NCBI RefSeq assembly: GCF_001307315.1
Contig: NZ_LGUC01000001.1
Location: 1,798,001-1,862,000 of the forward strand
Direction: 5' to 3'
Source of the DNA: Halolamina pelagica
GTDB taxonomy: Archaea; Halobacteriota; Halobacteria; Halobacteriales; Haloferacaceae
Length of the DNA stretch: 64,000 nucleotides
Under the pieces are notes generated by a model that made no database searches, was not told where the DNA came from, and saw only the letters and a list, made by a program, of their open reading frames with translations. The translations under genes and the position numbers were made by a program. Shown here piece after piece: positions 44,379 to 54,056 of this stretch. Each line of letters begins with the position of its first letter. Position 1 is the first letter of the stretch.

Positions 44379-45464
44379 ACTTCGGCCGCCTCCAGCTCCG
44401 CCAACACGTCGTTCAGCGTCTCGACGGCGCGACGCGTCTCGGCTTCGGTGCCACAGGAGATCCGGATACAGCCCGGCAGGCCGAACGAGCTGCAGTCCCG
44501 GACGATCACGCCCTCCTGCTGGGCAGCCTCGGCGACGGCGCCCCGTCGCCGACCGCACAGAGCACGAAGTTCGCCTCGCTGTCGAACGTCGGCGCCTCGA
44601 GCTGCTCGTGAATGTGCTCGCGAGCCCACGCCGCGCTCTCGACGGATTTCTCGACGTGTGCCTCGTCGTCGAGTGCGGCCATCGCCGCCCGGAGTGCCGC
44701 CTCGCTGGCGGCAAAGGGAGTCGAGACTTTGGCGTACGCGTCGGCCCAGGCCTCGGGCACGAGCGCGTAGCCGATCCGCAGGCCGGCGAGCCCGTACGCC
44801 TTCGAGAACGTGCGGAGGACGGCGAGGTTGTCGTAGTCGTCGAGGAGCGCCGCTGCGGACGGTTCCTCGGCGAACTCGCCGTAGGCTTCGTCGACGACGA
44901 CGAGCGTCCCCTCGTCAACGCCGGAAAGCAGCGACTCGATCTCCGACCGGGCCATCGTCGCGCCCGTCGGGTTGTGCGGCGAGGTGACGAACACGATCCG
45001 TTCACCGTCGTACGCGTCGAGGACGGTGTCGGCGGTCATCGCGAAGTCGTCGGCCTTCGAGAGCTCGTAGCGCCGCACGTCGCCGTGGTGGTAACGCGCG
45101 CTCATCCCGTAGTACGAAAAGCCGGGATCGGGCACGAGCACCGGATCGGCCGGATCGAGCATCGCCCGCGAGAGGTAGTCGATGGCGCCGTCGGCGCCGG
45201 GGCTGACCCAGACCTGTTCGGTCCCGAGATCCCACTTCTCGGCCAGTTTGGCCGTCAGGTCGGTGTGGGCGGCCTTGGGGTAGACGGATATCTCCGCGGC
45301 AGCGTCGCGAACCGCGTCGACGGCCGCGGGGCTCGCGCCGTGTGGGTTCTCGTTCGAGGAGAGTTTCACCAGCGCCTCCGGGTCGAGACCGAGGTCGCGA
45401 GCGACCTCCTCGACCCCCGTCCTGGAACGTACTCGACGTGGGCAGAGAGGTCCCGTGGTTGCAT
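44375..45464 (-). CDS. hisC: Histidinol-phosphate aminotransferase, two missing bases
   Basis: Catalyses imidazole-acetol phosphate to histidinol phosphate in histidine synthesis. Shown by KLSSNENPHGASPAAVDAV, VWVSPGADGAIDYLSRAMLD, FVTSPHNPTGATMARSEIES, VVDEAYGEF and the PLP Lys in TFSKAYGLAGLRIGYAL, ending with GLPGCIRISCGTEAET. The N-terminal MQPRDLSAHVEYVPGRG (start 45464) joins the body by one base near 45417, and the C-terminal VAEAAQQEGVIVRDC joins by one base near 44540. About 362 residues. First gene of the overlapping operon with the kinase and the CDP-alcohol transferase. Confidence 0.9.
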
Positions 45465-45610
45465 AGCGCGACGTTCTCGGTGATGGGGGATAAGGCTCCC
45501 GCCCTCCAGTCAGTCGGCTCGACGCGTTCGTCGTCGCTCCGGACGGACTGCCGGATGAAGGCGTCGGAAAATGATCGTTCGCAGTCGCCTCGTCTTCGAT
45601 GAGGTCGGGC

Positions 45611-46402
45611 CTAGTCGGCCCGCTCCTCGATGAGCCGCGTCTCGACGGCGGCCTGCACGACCTCGGACACGTCGCCGAGGCTGTTGGAGTTGTTCGCCAC
45701 GACGCCGTTGAGTAGCGCCTCGTGGTCACGCAGGCCGGCGACTACCAACGTGTCCTCCTCGGGCACGTCGTACGCCTGTGCGACCGCCGCGGCGACCACG
45801 TCGCCCTGGTCCTGCTCGTCGTCGGCGACGGCGTCGAGTAGGCCGCCGAAGATCTCGTCGGCGTCGACCTCGACGCGTCGCTTGAGCGTACCGGGCGACT
45901 CCACGTCGCCGCCGAGCAGCCCCGCGAGGTACCCCTTCACCGAGCCCACGATGTACTCGTCGAGGCTGTCCTCCCCGACCTGTTCGGCACGCCGCGCCGC
46001 GAACGCGCGGACGAACTGGTCCATCTCGATCTCGAGCGCCGAGCGCTCGTCGACGTCCTGCTTACGCGTCTCGAAGGAGCCGTCGTCCTCGTCTGTCTCG
46101 TCGGCACCGGCGTCGTGCTCGCTCGCGGCGTCCGAGCGCTCGTCGTCCGCATCGGCGTTCGGGTCGCCCGCGTCCGCCCCGTTCTCGCCGCGGTCGTCGC
46201 TGGTGGCGGCCCCGTCGTCGGCCTCCTCGTCCTCGGTCACCGAGGCGCCGGCGACGATCTCGTCGGCGTCGTTGGCGTTGTCGGCGTCGTCGGATCGGCG
46301 CCGGCGGCTGCTCTCGCGACCGCTCACGCCGTTGCCCGTGCCGAGCGTGTTGATTCGCCCCTCGATATCCCGTCGTCGGTCGTTGCCGCCGTTGTCAGTC
46401 AT
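45611..46402 (-). CDS. Acidic haloarchaeal protein of unknown function
   Basis: A 263-residue protein. The first 120 residues are a low-complexity Asp/Ala/Glu/Ser region, starting MTDNGGNDRRRDIEGRINTL with an RRRR patch; the C-terminal 140 residues look folded and helical (ALEIEMDQFVRAFAARRAEQ, DEYIVGSVKGYLAGLLGGDV, and a final helix pair). No domain recognised. No membrane segment or signal peptide. The ATG at 46402 is preferred over the longer open frame. It stands alone between hisC and hflX. Confidence 0.6.
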   Translation of the reverse strand: MTDNGGNDRRRDIEGRINTLGTGNGVSGRESSRRRRSDDADNANDADEIVAGASVTEDEEADDGAATSDDRGENGADAGDPNADADDERSDAASEHDAGADETDEDDGSFETRKQDVDERSALEIEMDQFVRAFAARRAEQVGEDSLDEYIVGSVKGYLAGLLGGDVESPGTLKRRVEVDADEIFGGLLDAVADDEQDQGDVVAAAVAQAYDVPEEDTLVVAGLRDHEALLNGVVANNSNSLGDVSEVVQAAVETRLIEERAD

Positions 46403-46510
46403 GGTTAGCACCGCGTGCGTTGTCGCGGGCTGCCCCAGCGGGCACCCACGCCCCTTTCCCGCACACACAGGGTCCGTCGGTGTAGAGTGAGAAAAAGTCA
46501 GCGGAGAGTA

Positions 46511-47898
46511 TCAGTCGGTCCTGATCCCCGCCGCGCGGGAGCGCGCCCGCTCGACGACCGCCGGGCGTGCGGAGAACTGCACGCTGACGCGCTCGCCCGC
46601 GTACTCGGCACTCACGCGCCCGTGGTCGTGAGCCCACGCGAGGAACGCCTGCGTCGCGCCCGTGTTGGGCAGGTCGAACGTCGCCCGCTCGTTCGGTAGG
46701 GCATCGACGACGGCGTCGGCCAAGCGCTCGGTGCCGCGCCCCTCGAGGGCGCTGACGGCGACGGTCCCCGCCACCTGCTCCCCGGCGACCGCCTCGACTG
46801 CGCGCCGTCGAGCGGTGAGCTCCTCGTCAGTCACGAGGTCAGCCTTGTTGAGCACGATCAGTAGCTCACCCCGGGGGCGTCGATTTCGGCCAGCGATACC
46901 CGGAGCTTGCTACGCATCGCCGCGACCGGGTCGCTCGCGTCGACGACCAACAGCGCGGCGTCGCTGTCGGCGACGGCGTCGAGCGTCGCGCTGAACGAAG
47001 CGACGAGGTCGTGCGGGACCCCGTCGACGAGGCCAACCGTGTCGGTCAACAGGACCCGCCGGCCGTCGATCGTCGCTCGTCGAGTGGTCGTCTCGAGCGT
47101 CTTGAACAGGCGATCCGCGACCTCGGCGACGCCGTCGATGTCGTCGTGGTCGGGTGCCAGCCCCGCGATGGAGAGGTCGTCGGCCAGGCGGTGCAGCAGG
47201 GTGGACTTGCCCGCGTTCGTGTAGCCCGCGATGGCGACGAGGTCGAACCCCTGTGCCCGGCGCTCGGCGCGTCGGTCGCTCGCGCGGTCGCCCAGCGCGT
47301 CGAGTTTGCGCTCGACGGTCCGGATCCGCTTCTCGATGTCGACCAGCTGGGAGCCGGTCTCGGCCGCGCGCTGCATGTGGGTCCGCTCCTCGGTCTCCCG
47401 GACCCGCGGGCGCTCGTAGCGGAGTTTCGCCAGTTCGACCTGGAGGCGGGCGGCCTTGTCGCCGGCGCCGTCCTCGAAGATGTCCAGGACGAGCCGGTGC
47501 CGGTCGATGATCCGAACCCCGTCGGGGAGCAGCGCCGTCAGGGAACTGTACTGGCCGGGCGTGAGTTCGGCGTCGAACAGCACCGCGTCCGGCTCGGTCT
47601 CGACGACCCGGCGCGCCAGCTCCTCGGCCTTGCCGCGGCCGACGTTGTACTGACTGTCCTCCTCACGGCGCTGGGTGACCGCGTCGACGACCGCGTACGT
47701 CGCCGCGGCCGCGAGCCGCTCGATCTCGGTCGTGTCCGGGTCCTCGGGGTCCCGGGCGACGACGATCGCCGTCCGGTCGGCGTCCTCGATATCGGTTCGT
47801 GAGTGCTCAGCGCTGTTCGTTCGCTCTGCGTCCGTCTCGGCGTGTGGTGAGTCTTGCAACGTTCGGTAAGGGAGGGTCCCCCACCGATGCCGGACCAC
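46511..47898 (-). CDS. hflX: GTPase HflX, one missing base, start uncertain
   Basis: Ribosome-associated GTPase that can split stalled ribosomes. N-terminal HflX domain (YNVGRGKAEELARRV, AELTPGQYSSLTALLPDGVR, RHRLVLDIFEDGAGDKAARL), coiled linker, then the G domain: P-loop AGYTNAGKSTLLHRLAD, switch II TDTVGLVDGVPHDLVASF, G4 VLNKADLV. Parts join near 46870 where one base is missing (APGGELLIVLNKAD). The start is uncertain: GTG at 47898 or TTG at 47859; no ATG fits. The 185-bp region upstream carries a terminator-like T tract, a TATA box and a structured segment, so a leader RNA is likely. Confidence 0.85.
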
Positions 47899-47903
47899 AA
47901 ACG

Positions 47904-48002
47904 GCGTCGCCCCCGCCGGCAGCGGGAGACCCGAGGCTGTCTGGGTACGGTGCCTCAGTTGGTCTCCCGCCGGCGCTCACGGCGTGGTCGTGTGAGCGAC
48001 GC
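47904..48002 (-). ncRNA. Candidate structured RNA (three-way junction) upstream of hflX
   Basis: Closing stem GCGTC (47904-47908) / GACGC (47998-48002). Long arm: CGCCGGC (47914-47920) / GCCGGCG (47969-47975), a 3-nt bulge, GGGAGACC (47924-47931) / GGTCTCCC (47961-47968), a 1x4 internal loop, GAGGC (47933-47937) / GCCTC (47952-47956), 14-nt apical loop. Short arm: GCTCAC (47975-47980) / GTGAGC (47992-47997). A TATA-like TTAATA on the minus strand (48031-48040) sits about 27 nt upstream of the predicted 5' end, after a T5 tract that may terminate slyD. No tRNA or rRNA signature. Confidence 0.4.
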
Positions 48003-48083
48003 GGGCTCAGTAGAAGTCGAGCTCCATCGGCTATTAACTGCTTCAGTGGCCGCTCGCAAAAAGCTACCGTCGGTGTGGGAACC

Positions 48084-49034
48084 TTACTCGTCTTCGAGTT
48101 CGTCGACGATCTCCTCGGCGTCGACGTCGGCGTCTTCGAGGTCACCCTCGATGTCCTCGAGCTCCTCTTCGAGCTCCTCGGCACCGCCCATGCCGCCCAT
48201 CATGCCGCCCATGCCGCCCATCATGCCGCCGGCGCTGCCGTCGAAGACCTCCTCGACGACCACGCGGTCGAGCCCCAGCCGGTCCATCAGGTCCTGCGCG
48301 ACCTGCTGCTTCTGGAACATCCACTGCTGGTTCATCTGCATCTGCTGGGTCGCCTCGATGTAGAGGGAGCGCTGCTCGACCTCTTCGGTCTCGGTGGTCT
48401 CCTCGCCCTCGTCGTCCTCGACGGTGACCTCCTCCTCGACCGTCTCGGTCTCGATGCGGAGCTCCGGCTCCATCTGGAGGTACATCCCCAGCAGGCCGGC
48501 GGCCTTCTCCTCGTCGTCGTCGACCACGTCGACGATCTCGTACTCGTACTCGAGATCCTCACCCGCCAGCGGGTGGTTGAAGTCGACGCGGGCGCGCCCG
48601 CCGATCACGGTCTCGACGTAGCCCTGCTCGCCGTCGATCTGGACCTGAGCGCCGGGGCGGCGGTCCTCCTCGTCGAGCTTGTTCGCGCTGACGGTGCGGA
48701 CCTGGTCCTGCTCGTACTCGCCGAAGCCGTCCTCGGCGTCGATCTCGACGGTGCCCTCGTCGCCGACCTCGCCGCCGAGCAGCGCGTCGTCGACGCCGGG
48801 GAACACGTGGCCCTCGCCGACGACGATGATGCGCGGGGAGAAGTCGTACTCGTCGTCGTCGATGCCGGCCTCCTCGGCGACCTCCTTGCGGGTGGTGTCG
48901 ACCACGCGGTCGTCGCTGACGGTGCGCACGTCGTAGTCGATACGGACGAAGTCGCCGTCCTGGATACCGGATTCGGTCTCTGCCTCGGCCTCGTTCGCCG
49001 CGTCGGCCTCGGCGTCGGCCTCGTTTTCGCTCAT
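48084..49034 (-). CDS. FKBP-type peptidyl-prolyl isomerase, SlyD-like
   Basis: A 316-residue protein. After an acidic lead the FKBP half appears: GDFVRIDYDVRTVSDDRVVD, SPRIIVVGEGHVFPGVDDAL, and VDFNHPLAGEDLEYEYEIV, with the insert-in-flap between, the SlyD arrangement of isomerase plus chaperone domain. The C-terminal half is a charged region with a Gln/Met-rich helix (QQMQMNQQWMFQKQQVAQDL), a Gly-Met repeat GGMMGGMGGMMGGMGG and an acidic coil, longer than ordinary SlyD (about 200 residues) but usual for haloarchaeal forms. Start MSENEADAEAD at 49034. No frame break. Confidence 0.87.
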   Translation of the reverse strand: MSENEADAEADAANEAEAETESGIQDGDFVRIDYDVRTVSDDRVVDTTRKEVAEEAGIDDDEYDFSPRIIVVGEGHVFPGVDDALLGGEVGDEGTVEIDAEDGFGEYEQDQVRTVSANKLDEEDRRPGAQVQIDGEQGYVETVIGGRARVDFNHPLAGEDLEYEYEIVDVVDDDEEKAAGLLGMYLQMEPELRIETETVEEEVTVEDDEGEETTETEEVEQRSLYIEATQQMQMNQQWMFQKQQVAQDLMDRLGLDRVVVEEVFDGSAGGMMGGMGGMMGGMGGAEELEEELEDIEGDLEDADVDAEEIVDELEDE

Positions 49035-49174
49035 ACCTCTACGGTCTCGTGTTCCACTCTTAAGGTCAACGTTTCGGGCCCAGACGCCGCCGAATGGGTA
49101 GTTTGCCGGCGCTGGCTGCCAACACGCCGCCACGAGAGGCCAGCCTTTTCGTCGCCCCCGCCGACCATCGAGCC

Positions 49175-49737
49175 ATGTACGAGGTCGAGCTCAAAGTCGA
49201 GGCCGACCACACCCGCGTGCGCTCGGCGCTGTCGGGGGCGGGTGCCACCCCGGTCGATCACGTCCGACAGGTCGACACCTACTACGACGCCCCCACCGCG
49301 AGTTCGCCGAAACCGACGAGGCGCTGCGCCTGCGCGAAGAGACCACGCTCGATGACGGCGAGCCCGTCGAAACAACGACAAAGATGACGTACAAAGGCCC
49401 GCTCGTCGAACAGGCATCCAAGACCCGCGAGGAGTTCGAGACCGCCGTCGACGACGGCGACGCCGCCGCGGGCATCCTCGACGGGCTCGGGTTCGAGCCC
49501 GCCGCGACCGTCAGCAAGGAGCGCGAGCGGTTCGAGCTCGACGAGTACACGGTCACGCTGGATCAGGTCGACGAAGTCGGCTCGTTCGTGGAGGTCGAGC
49601 GGGCGGGGACTGAGTCGGAGATCGAACAGCTCCGCTCCGGCGCACAGTCGCTCCTGCGCCGCCTCGGGCTCGATCCGTCGGCGCAGATCCGGACCTCCTA
49701 CCTCGGACTGTTGCTCGCCGAAGATACCCAGGAGTAA
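49175..49737 (+). CDS. CYTH-domain protein (class IV adenylate cyclase/triphosphatase-like), one missing base
   Basis: About 187 residues. The N-terminal ExExK signature is EVELKVEAD, followed by DTYYDAP, then EALRLREETTL, TYKGPLVEQASKTREEFE, ERERFELDEYTVTLDQVDEVG and FVEVERAG, the alternating charged strands that form the CYTH tunnel. Such proteins act on triphosphate compounds (thiamine triphosphate, tripolyphosphate) or make cAMP; in archaea the substrate is mostly unknown. One base is missing near 49292 (CCCCC run; APHREFAETDEALRLR). Start MYEVELKVE at 49175. Confidence 0.85.
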
Positions 49738-49765
49738 TTTCCCCGGGCGAGATCGTTTCCGAAGG

Positions 49766-49770
49766 TTATA
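49766..49770 (+). promoter_or_regulatory. TATA box of the S-adenosylmethionine synthetase gene
   Basis: TTATA lies 27-31 bp before the ATG at 49797, supporting that start over 49773 and a leaderless message. Confidence 0.55.
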
Positions 49771-49796
49771 GAGTGTACCCCGCGGAACAGCCAGCA

Positions 49797-51011
49797 ATGA
49801 CGCGGAACATCCAGGTCTCCGAACTCGACCGGCAGGCGGTCGAGGACCAGCAGGTCGAAATCGTCGAGCGAAAGGGGCTCGGTCACCCCGACTCAATCTG
49901 CGACGGGATCGCCGAGAGCGTCTCGCGGGCGCTCTCCCAGCTCTATCTCGATCGCGTGGGGAAGGTGCTCCACTACAACACCGACGAAACGCAGCTCGCC
50001 GCGGGGCGGGCGGCGCCGAAGTACGGCGGCGGCGAAGTGATCGAGCCGATCTACATCCTCCTCGTCGGCCGTGCGACGAAGACCTACGAACACGAGGGCG
50101 AGGTCCTCGAACTCCCCGTGGACTCGACGGCGCTCGCGGCCGCCCGCGAGTACCTCGAGGAGAACATCCCGGAACTGGAGTACGGGACCGACGTGGTCAT
50201 CGACGTGCGCCTCGGCGAGGGCAGCGGTGACCTCCAGGACGTGTTCGGCGAGGACGAGGTGCAGGTGCCGATGGCCAACGACACCTCCTACGGCGTCGGC
50301 CACGCGCCCCTGACCGAGACCGAAACGATCGTCAAGGAGATCGAGAACGGCCTCAACGGCGAGTACGCCGCCGAGAACCCCGAGGTCGGCCCGGACGTGA
50401 AGGTGATGGGCAAGCGCGAGGGCGACCGGATCGACGTGACCGTCGCGGTGGCGATGGTCGACGCCTACGTCGACGACCTCGACGCGTACAAGCGCGCCGT
50501 CGCCGACGTGCGTGCGTACGCCGAGGAACTGGCCCACGAGTACACCGACCGCGAGGTCGGCGTTGAGGTCAACACCGCCGACGACTACGAGGAGGGCTCG
50601 GTCTACCTCACCGTCACCGGCACCTCCGCCGAGCAGGGTGACGACGGCTCCGTGGGCCGCGGGAACCGTGCGAACGGCCTCATCACGCCGAACCGACCGA
50701 TGAGCATGGAGGCGACCTCGGGGAAGAACCCCGTCAACCACATCGGGAAGATCTACAACCTGCTCTCGACGGCGACCGCCGAGGCCGTCGTCGAGGACGT
50801 CGACGGGATCCGGGACCTCCAGATGCGCCTGCTCTCCCAGATCGGCCGCCCGATCGACGAGCCCCACGTCGCCGACGCCCAGATCGTCGTCGAGGACGAC
50901 ATCGACGTCGCCGACATCGAGGAGGACGTGAGCGAGATCGTCGACGAGAAGCTGGCGAACGTCACCGACATCACCCGCGAGGCGATCGAGGGAGATATCT
51001 CCACGTTCTAG
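49797..51011 (+). CDS. mat: S-adenosylmethionine synthetase, archaeal type
   Basis: A 404-residue enzyme making S-adenosylmethionine from methionine and ATP. Archaeal-type blocks are clear: [78 protein letters not shown] and [20 protein letters not shown]. This family is distinct from bacterial MetK. The TATA box decides the start [11 protein letters not shown]. Intact frame. It stands between the CYTH gene and the CNNM gene, all on the plus strand. Confidence 0.96.
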   Translation: MTRNIQVSELDRQAVEDQQVEIVERKGLGHPDSICDGIAESVSRALSQLYLDRVGKVLHYNTDETQLAAGRAAPKYGGGEVIEPIYILLVGRATKTYEHEGEVLELPVDSTALAAAREYLEENIPELEYGTDVVIDVRLGEGSGDLQDVFGEDEVQVPMANDTSYGVGHAPLTETETIVKEIENGLNGEYAAENPEVGPDVKVMGKREGDRIDVTVAVAMVDAYVDDLDAYKRAVADVRAYAEELAHEYTDREVGVEVNTADDYEEGSVYLTVTGTSAEQGDDGSVGRGNRANGLITPNRPMSMEATSGKNPVNHIGKIYNLLSTATAEAVVEDVDGIRDLQMRLLSQIGRPIDEPHVADAQIVVEDDIDVADIEEDVSEIVDEKLANVTDITREAIEGDISTF

Positions 51012-51050
51012 CCACCGCGCATTTATCCCGGGCGGTCGAGAGCCATCGGC

Positions 51051-52122
51051 ATGGAAACGTTCGAACTGACCGCCAGACTCCTTGCGGGGGTCGGCCTCAT
51101 CCTCGCGAACGGTTTCTTCGTCGCCATCGAGTTCGCGCTCACCCGGGCACGCCAGTTCTCGAAGGAGGAGTTCCTCGGGACGGGGGAACAAAGCCCTCGA
51201 ACGCGCCTGGGAGATGACCAACGACCTGGAACTCTACCTCACTACCTGCCAGGTCGGGATCACCGCCTCCAGCATCGCGGTCGGGATCGTCGCCGAACCG
51301 GCGCTGGCGGCCATCTTCAAGCCGGTGTTCCAGCCGGTGTTCGAGGGGACGATGTTCGCCAGCGCGGGGGCCGGCGCGGTGCTCGCGTTCCTGATCATCA
51401 ACCTCGTCCACCTCACCCACGGCGAGCAGACGCCGACGTACCTCGGCGTCGAGCGCTCGCGGATGGTGTGTCGGTACGGCGCGACGCCGCTGTACTGGTG
51501 TAACCGCCTGATCCTCCCGATCATCAAGCTGGGCGACTGGGTCGCGAAGGCCACGCTCGGCCTGTTCGGCGTCGAGATGACCGGCGCGTGGCTGGAGACC
51601 GAGGAGGACGTCATCGAGTCCCGCGCGGATCTCCACAAGCGACTGGGGTCGGTGCTCTCGAAAGGGGAGATGTCCGAGGAACGCCGCGAGGAGGTGCTGA
51701 ACGCGCTCACCATCGGCGACCAGCAGGTGCACGACGTGATGGTGCCCACCGACGACATCGTCGCGCTCTCGACGGCGGTCGACACCGAGGAGAACTTCCG
51801 CCGGATGGAGGAGCATCCCCATACCCGCTACCCGCTGATCGGCGAGGGGCTCAACGACTTCCGCGGCATCGTCTACTTCCCGATGCTCGCCCGGTACCGC
51901 GACAGCGTCGCCGAGGGCGACGTGGACTTCACGAACCTCTCGGCGCCGCCGATGACGATGTCCCACGACACCAGCGTCAGCGACGCGATCGACCAGTTCC
52001 AGGTTGAGCGGCAGGAACTCGCGCTCGTGCTGGAGGACGGCGAGGTGGTCGGGATGGTCACCGTGACCGATCTGCTGGAGTCGATCACCGGCCAGATCGA
52101 GGACCCGATCGACGTCGCGTAA
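51051..52122 (+). CDS. CNNM/CorC-type membrane protein with CBS domains, one missing base
   Basis: About 357 residues: an N-terminal DUF21 (CNNM) transmembrane domain with roughly four helices (LLAGVGLILANGFFVAIEFA, VGITASSIAVGIVAEPALAA, AVLAFLIINLVHLTHGEQTP), then a cytoplasmic pair of CBS motifs (VMVPTDDIVALSTAVDTEEN, and DTSVSDAIDQFQVERQELAL). The family mediates Mg2+ or other divalent cation export and binds adenosine nucleotides through CBS. One base is missing in the GGGGG run near 51185 (LGTG to NKALERAWEM). The C-terminal CorC domain of longer relatives is absent. Confidence 0.87.
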
Positions 52123-52133
52123 CGAAGACTGGC

Positions 52134-52292
52134 TCAGTCCCCGCTACCGAGCGTCCCGTACAGCGATCCGACGTAGCCGGCGGCGACGAGCCCGAAGCCG
52201 AGGGCCGAGAACGCGGTCGCCCACCTGTTGAAGCCGGCGTCGTACGCGATCAGTGCGATACCGACGAGGATCGTGTCCGTCGAGAGGGCCAT
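52134..52292 (-). CDS. 52-residue small membrane protein
   Basis: Start ATG at 52292 (MALSTDTILVGIALIAYDAG) and stop TGA at 52134-52136. Two hydrophobic segments are visible (TILVGIALIAYDA and FSALGFGLVAAGYVGSLYG) joined by FNRWAT. No family recognised, but the codon bias and membrane pattern look genuine. It is divergent from thiI and convergent with the CNNM gene, 11 bp from its stop. Confidence 0.6.
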   Translation of the reverse strand: MALSTDTILVGIALIAYDAGFNRWATAFSALGFGLVAAGYVGSLYGTLGSGD

Positions 52293-52346
52293 GGGGCCGG
52301 ATCAACCGAACCGTGAGTAAGCGTTTCGGCTCGGAAGGAAACACCC

Positions 52347-53563
52347 ATGCACCCCCACCGGGTAGCTCGCCCGTGCAGCAGTCCCCGGATATCGCGGTCG
52401 TGCGCTACGGCGAGGCAGGTATCAAGAGCGACAAGGTCCGCGGGCAGATGCTCGACCGCCTCGCGGAGAACGTGCGGGCGATCCTCGACGACCGCGGCAT
52501 CCCCGGCGCAGTCGAGCGACACTGGTCGCGGCTGTTGATCCGCCCGCCGGCGACGGCCGCGGACGGCGAGTTCGACGCCGACGCCGCCGCGCGGGCCGCC
52601 GCCGACGCGTTCGGCGTCGTCTCCACCCGACCCGCGATCACGACCCCGCCCGCGGCTGACGCGCTCGCGGAGGCGGCAGTCGCGCTCGCCGCGGACCATC
52701 CCGGGGGCGCCACGTTCGCGGTCCGGGCGAACCGCGCCGGGAAACCGGAGATCCACCCGTTCACGAGTCAGGAGGTCGCCAGCGAGGTCGGCGCCGCGAT
52801 CGGCGACGCCACCGGAGCCGCCGTCGACCTCGACGCGCCGGACCGCGCCTACCGCCTCGACATCCGCGAGGACGAGGCGTTCGTCTCCGCCGTCGAGTAC
52901 GGCGGGCCGGGCGGCCTTCCGGTCGGTACCCAGGGGACGACGGTCGCGCTGTTCTCCGGCGGGATCGACTCCCCCGTCGCGGCGTGGGAGCTGTTCAAGC
53001 GCGGCCTCGAGGTCGTCCCGGTGTACCTCGACCTCGGCGATTACGGCGGCTCGGACCATCTCGCCCGCGCGGTCGAGACCGCCGGCACCGTCGCGCGCTC
53101 GGCGCCGCACGTCGATGCGCGCCTGCGGGTCGTGCCCGCGGGCGGCCTCGTCGACGACCTCGTCGCCGCGACCGGGCCGACCCGGATGCTGTCGCTCCGG
53201 CGCGCGATGCTCCGGGTCGCTGAGGCGGTCGCCGACGACGTGGGCGCCCACTCGGTCGCGACCGGCGAGTCGATCGGCCAGAAGTCCTCCCAGACCGGGC
53301 CGAACGTCCGCGTCACCGACGCCGCCGCGTCGCTGCCGGTTCACCGCCCGCTCCTGACGCGGGACAAGCCCGAAATCGTCGCACAGGCCCGCGAGATCGG
53401 GACGTTCGTCGACGCGACGATGAACGTCGGCTGTGAGCGCGTCGCGCCGGAGTACCCCGAGACGAACGCGACGATCGAGAGCGTCGAGGCGGCCGAACCC
53501 GACGACCTGCTCGCCCGTGCCGAGGCGCTGGCCGAGGAGCGCTACGTCGTCGACGGGAACTGA
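52347..53563 (+). CDS. thiI: tRNA 4-thiouridine synthetase ThiI, start probably behind a missing base
   Basis: Transfers sulfur to U8 of tRNA (and in some organisms to thiazole). THUMP domain at the N-terminus (VVRYGEAGIKSDKVRGQMLD to about residue 170) and the PP-loop ATPase ALFSGGIDSPVAAWELFKRG. No rhodanese domain follows, as usual in archaea. The frame can start at GTG 52373, but if one C is missing in the run at 52351-52355 the ATG at 52347 gives MHPPPGSSPVQQSPD, a better start. The conserved Cys in MNVGCERVAPEYP is present. About 405 residues. Confidence 0.87.
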
Positions 53564-53612
53564 ACGACGGCGGACCGCAACCCACTTCATTCGCGCCGGC
53601 GACCGCCCGACA

Positions 53613-54056
53613 ATGGCGCAGGTCTGTCTGTTGGGCGACCCCGAGAGCGACCTCCGGTACGAACTGCTCTCCCGAGAGACCGCCCGCGAGGCGCTCTCGA
53701 CGTACGATCTGCGGGAGCCCTACGTGAACAGCCTCGCGCTCGACACCGTCTCAATCGGCGCCGCGGTCTCGCTGTTGAACGACCTGAACTGGTACCTCGT
53801 GCGCTTTGCCAGCGCGGCGCTGGTGCAGGCCGACTCCGTCTCGGAGACGGAGTGGCTCTCCCGCGACCTGGCGACTGCGGTCCGGGACGGCGACGTGGCG
53901 CCCGATGACACTGGCGAGTTCGTGAAACTGTACGGCGTCGACGACGGCCGCCCCGAGAACCCGGCCTACGTCGAGCGGGACGGCGACTTGACGCCCGAGC
54001 GCGAGGGGTACGACGAACTGTTGGTGGTCCGGGTCACCGAAGCGGAGTTCGAGTAG
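53613..54056 (+). CDS. DUF5804-like haloarchaeal protein
   Basis: A 147-residue soluble acidic protein starting MAQVCLLGDPESDLRYELLS. It shows mixed alpha/beta character (SLALDTVSIGAAVSLLNDLNW, ASAALVQADSVSETEWLSRD) and an end DELLVVRVTEAEFE. I relate it to DUF5804 from memory of similar haloarchaeal genes; function unknown. It follows thiI by 49 bp and its stop abuts that of the convergent cysteine-synthase gene. Confidence 0.6.
   Translation: MAQVCLLGDPESDLRYELLSRETAREALSTYDLREPYVNSLALDTVSIGAAVSLLNDLNWYLVRFASAALVQADSVSETEWLSRDLATAVRDGDVAPDDTGEFVKLYGVDDGRPENPAYVERDGDLTPEREGYDELLVVRVTEAEFE

Noticed and set aside
47904..48002. tRNA with intron in the hflX upstream region
   Set aside because: No T-loop sequence TTCGANTC and no cloverleaf can be built; the fold is a different one.
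48016..48028. C/D-box guide RNA signals on the minus strand (a GATGGA-like box and CTGA boxes)
   Set aside because: The C-box match is weak and it would lie upstream of the expected transcription start.
48187..48234. Gly-Met repeat in the FKBP gene as a CRISPR or DNA repeat
   Set aside because: It is a coding low-complexity linker in frame with the protein; there are no spacers.
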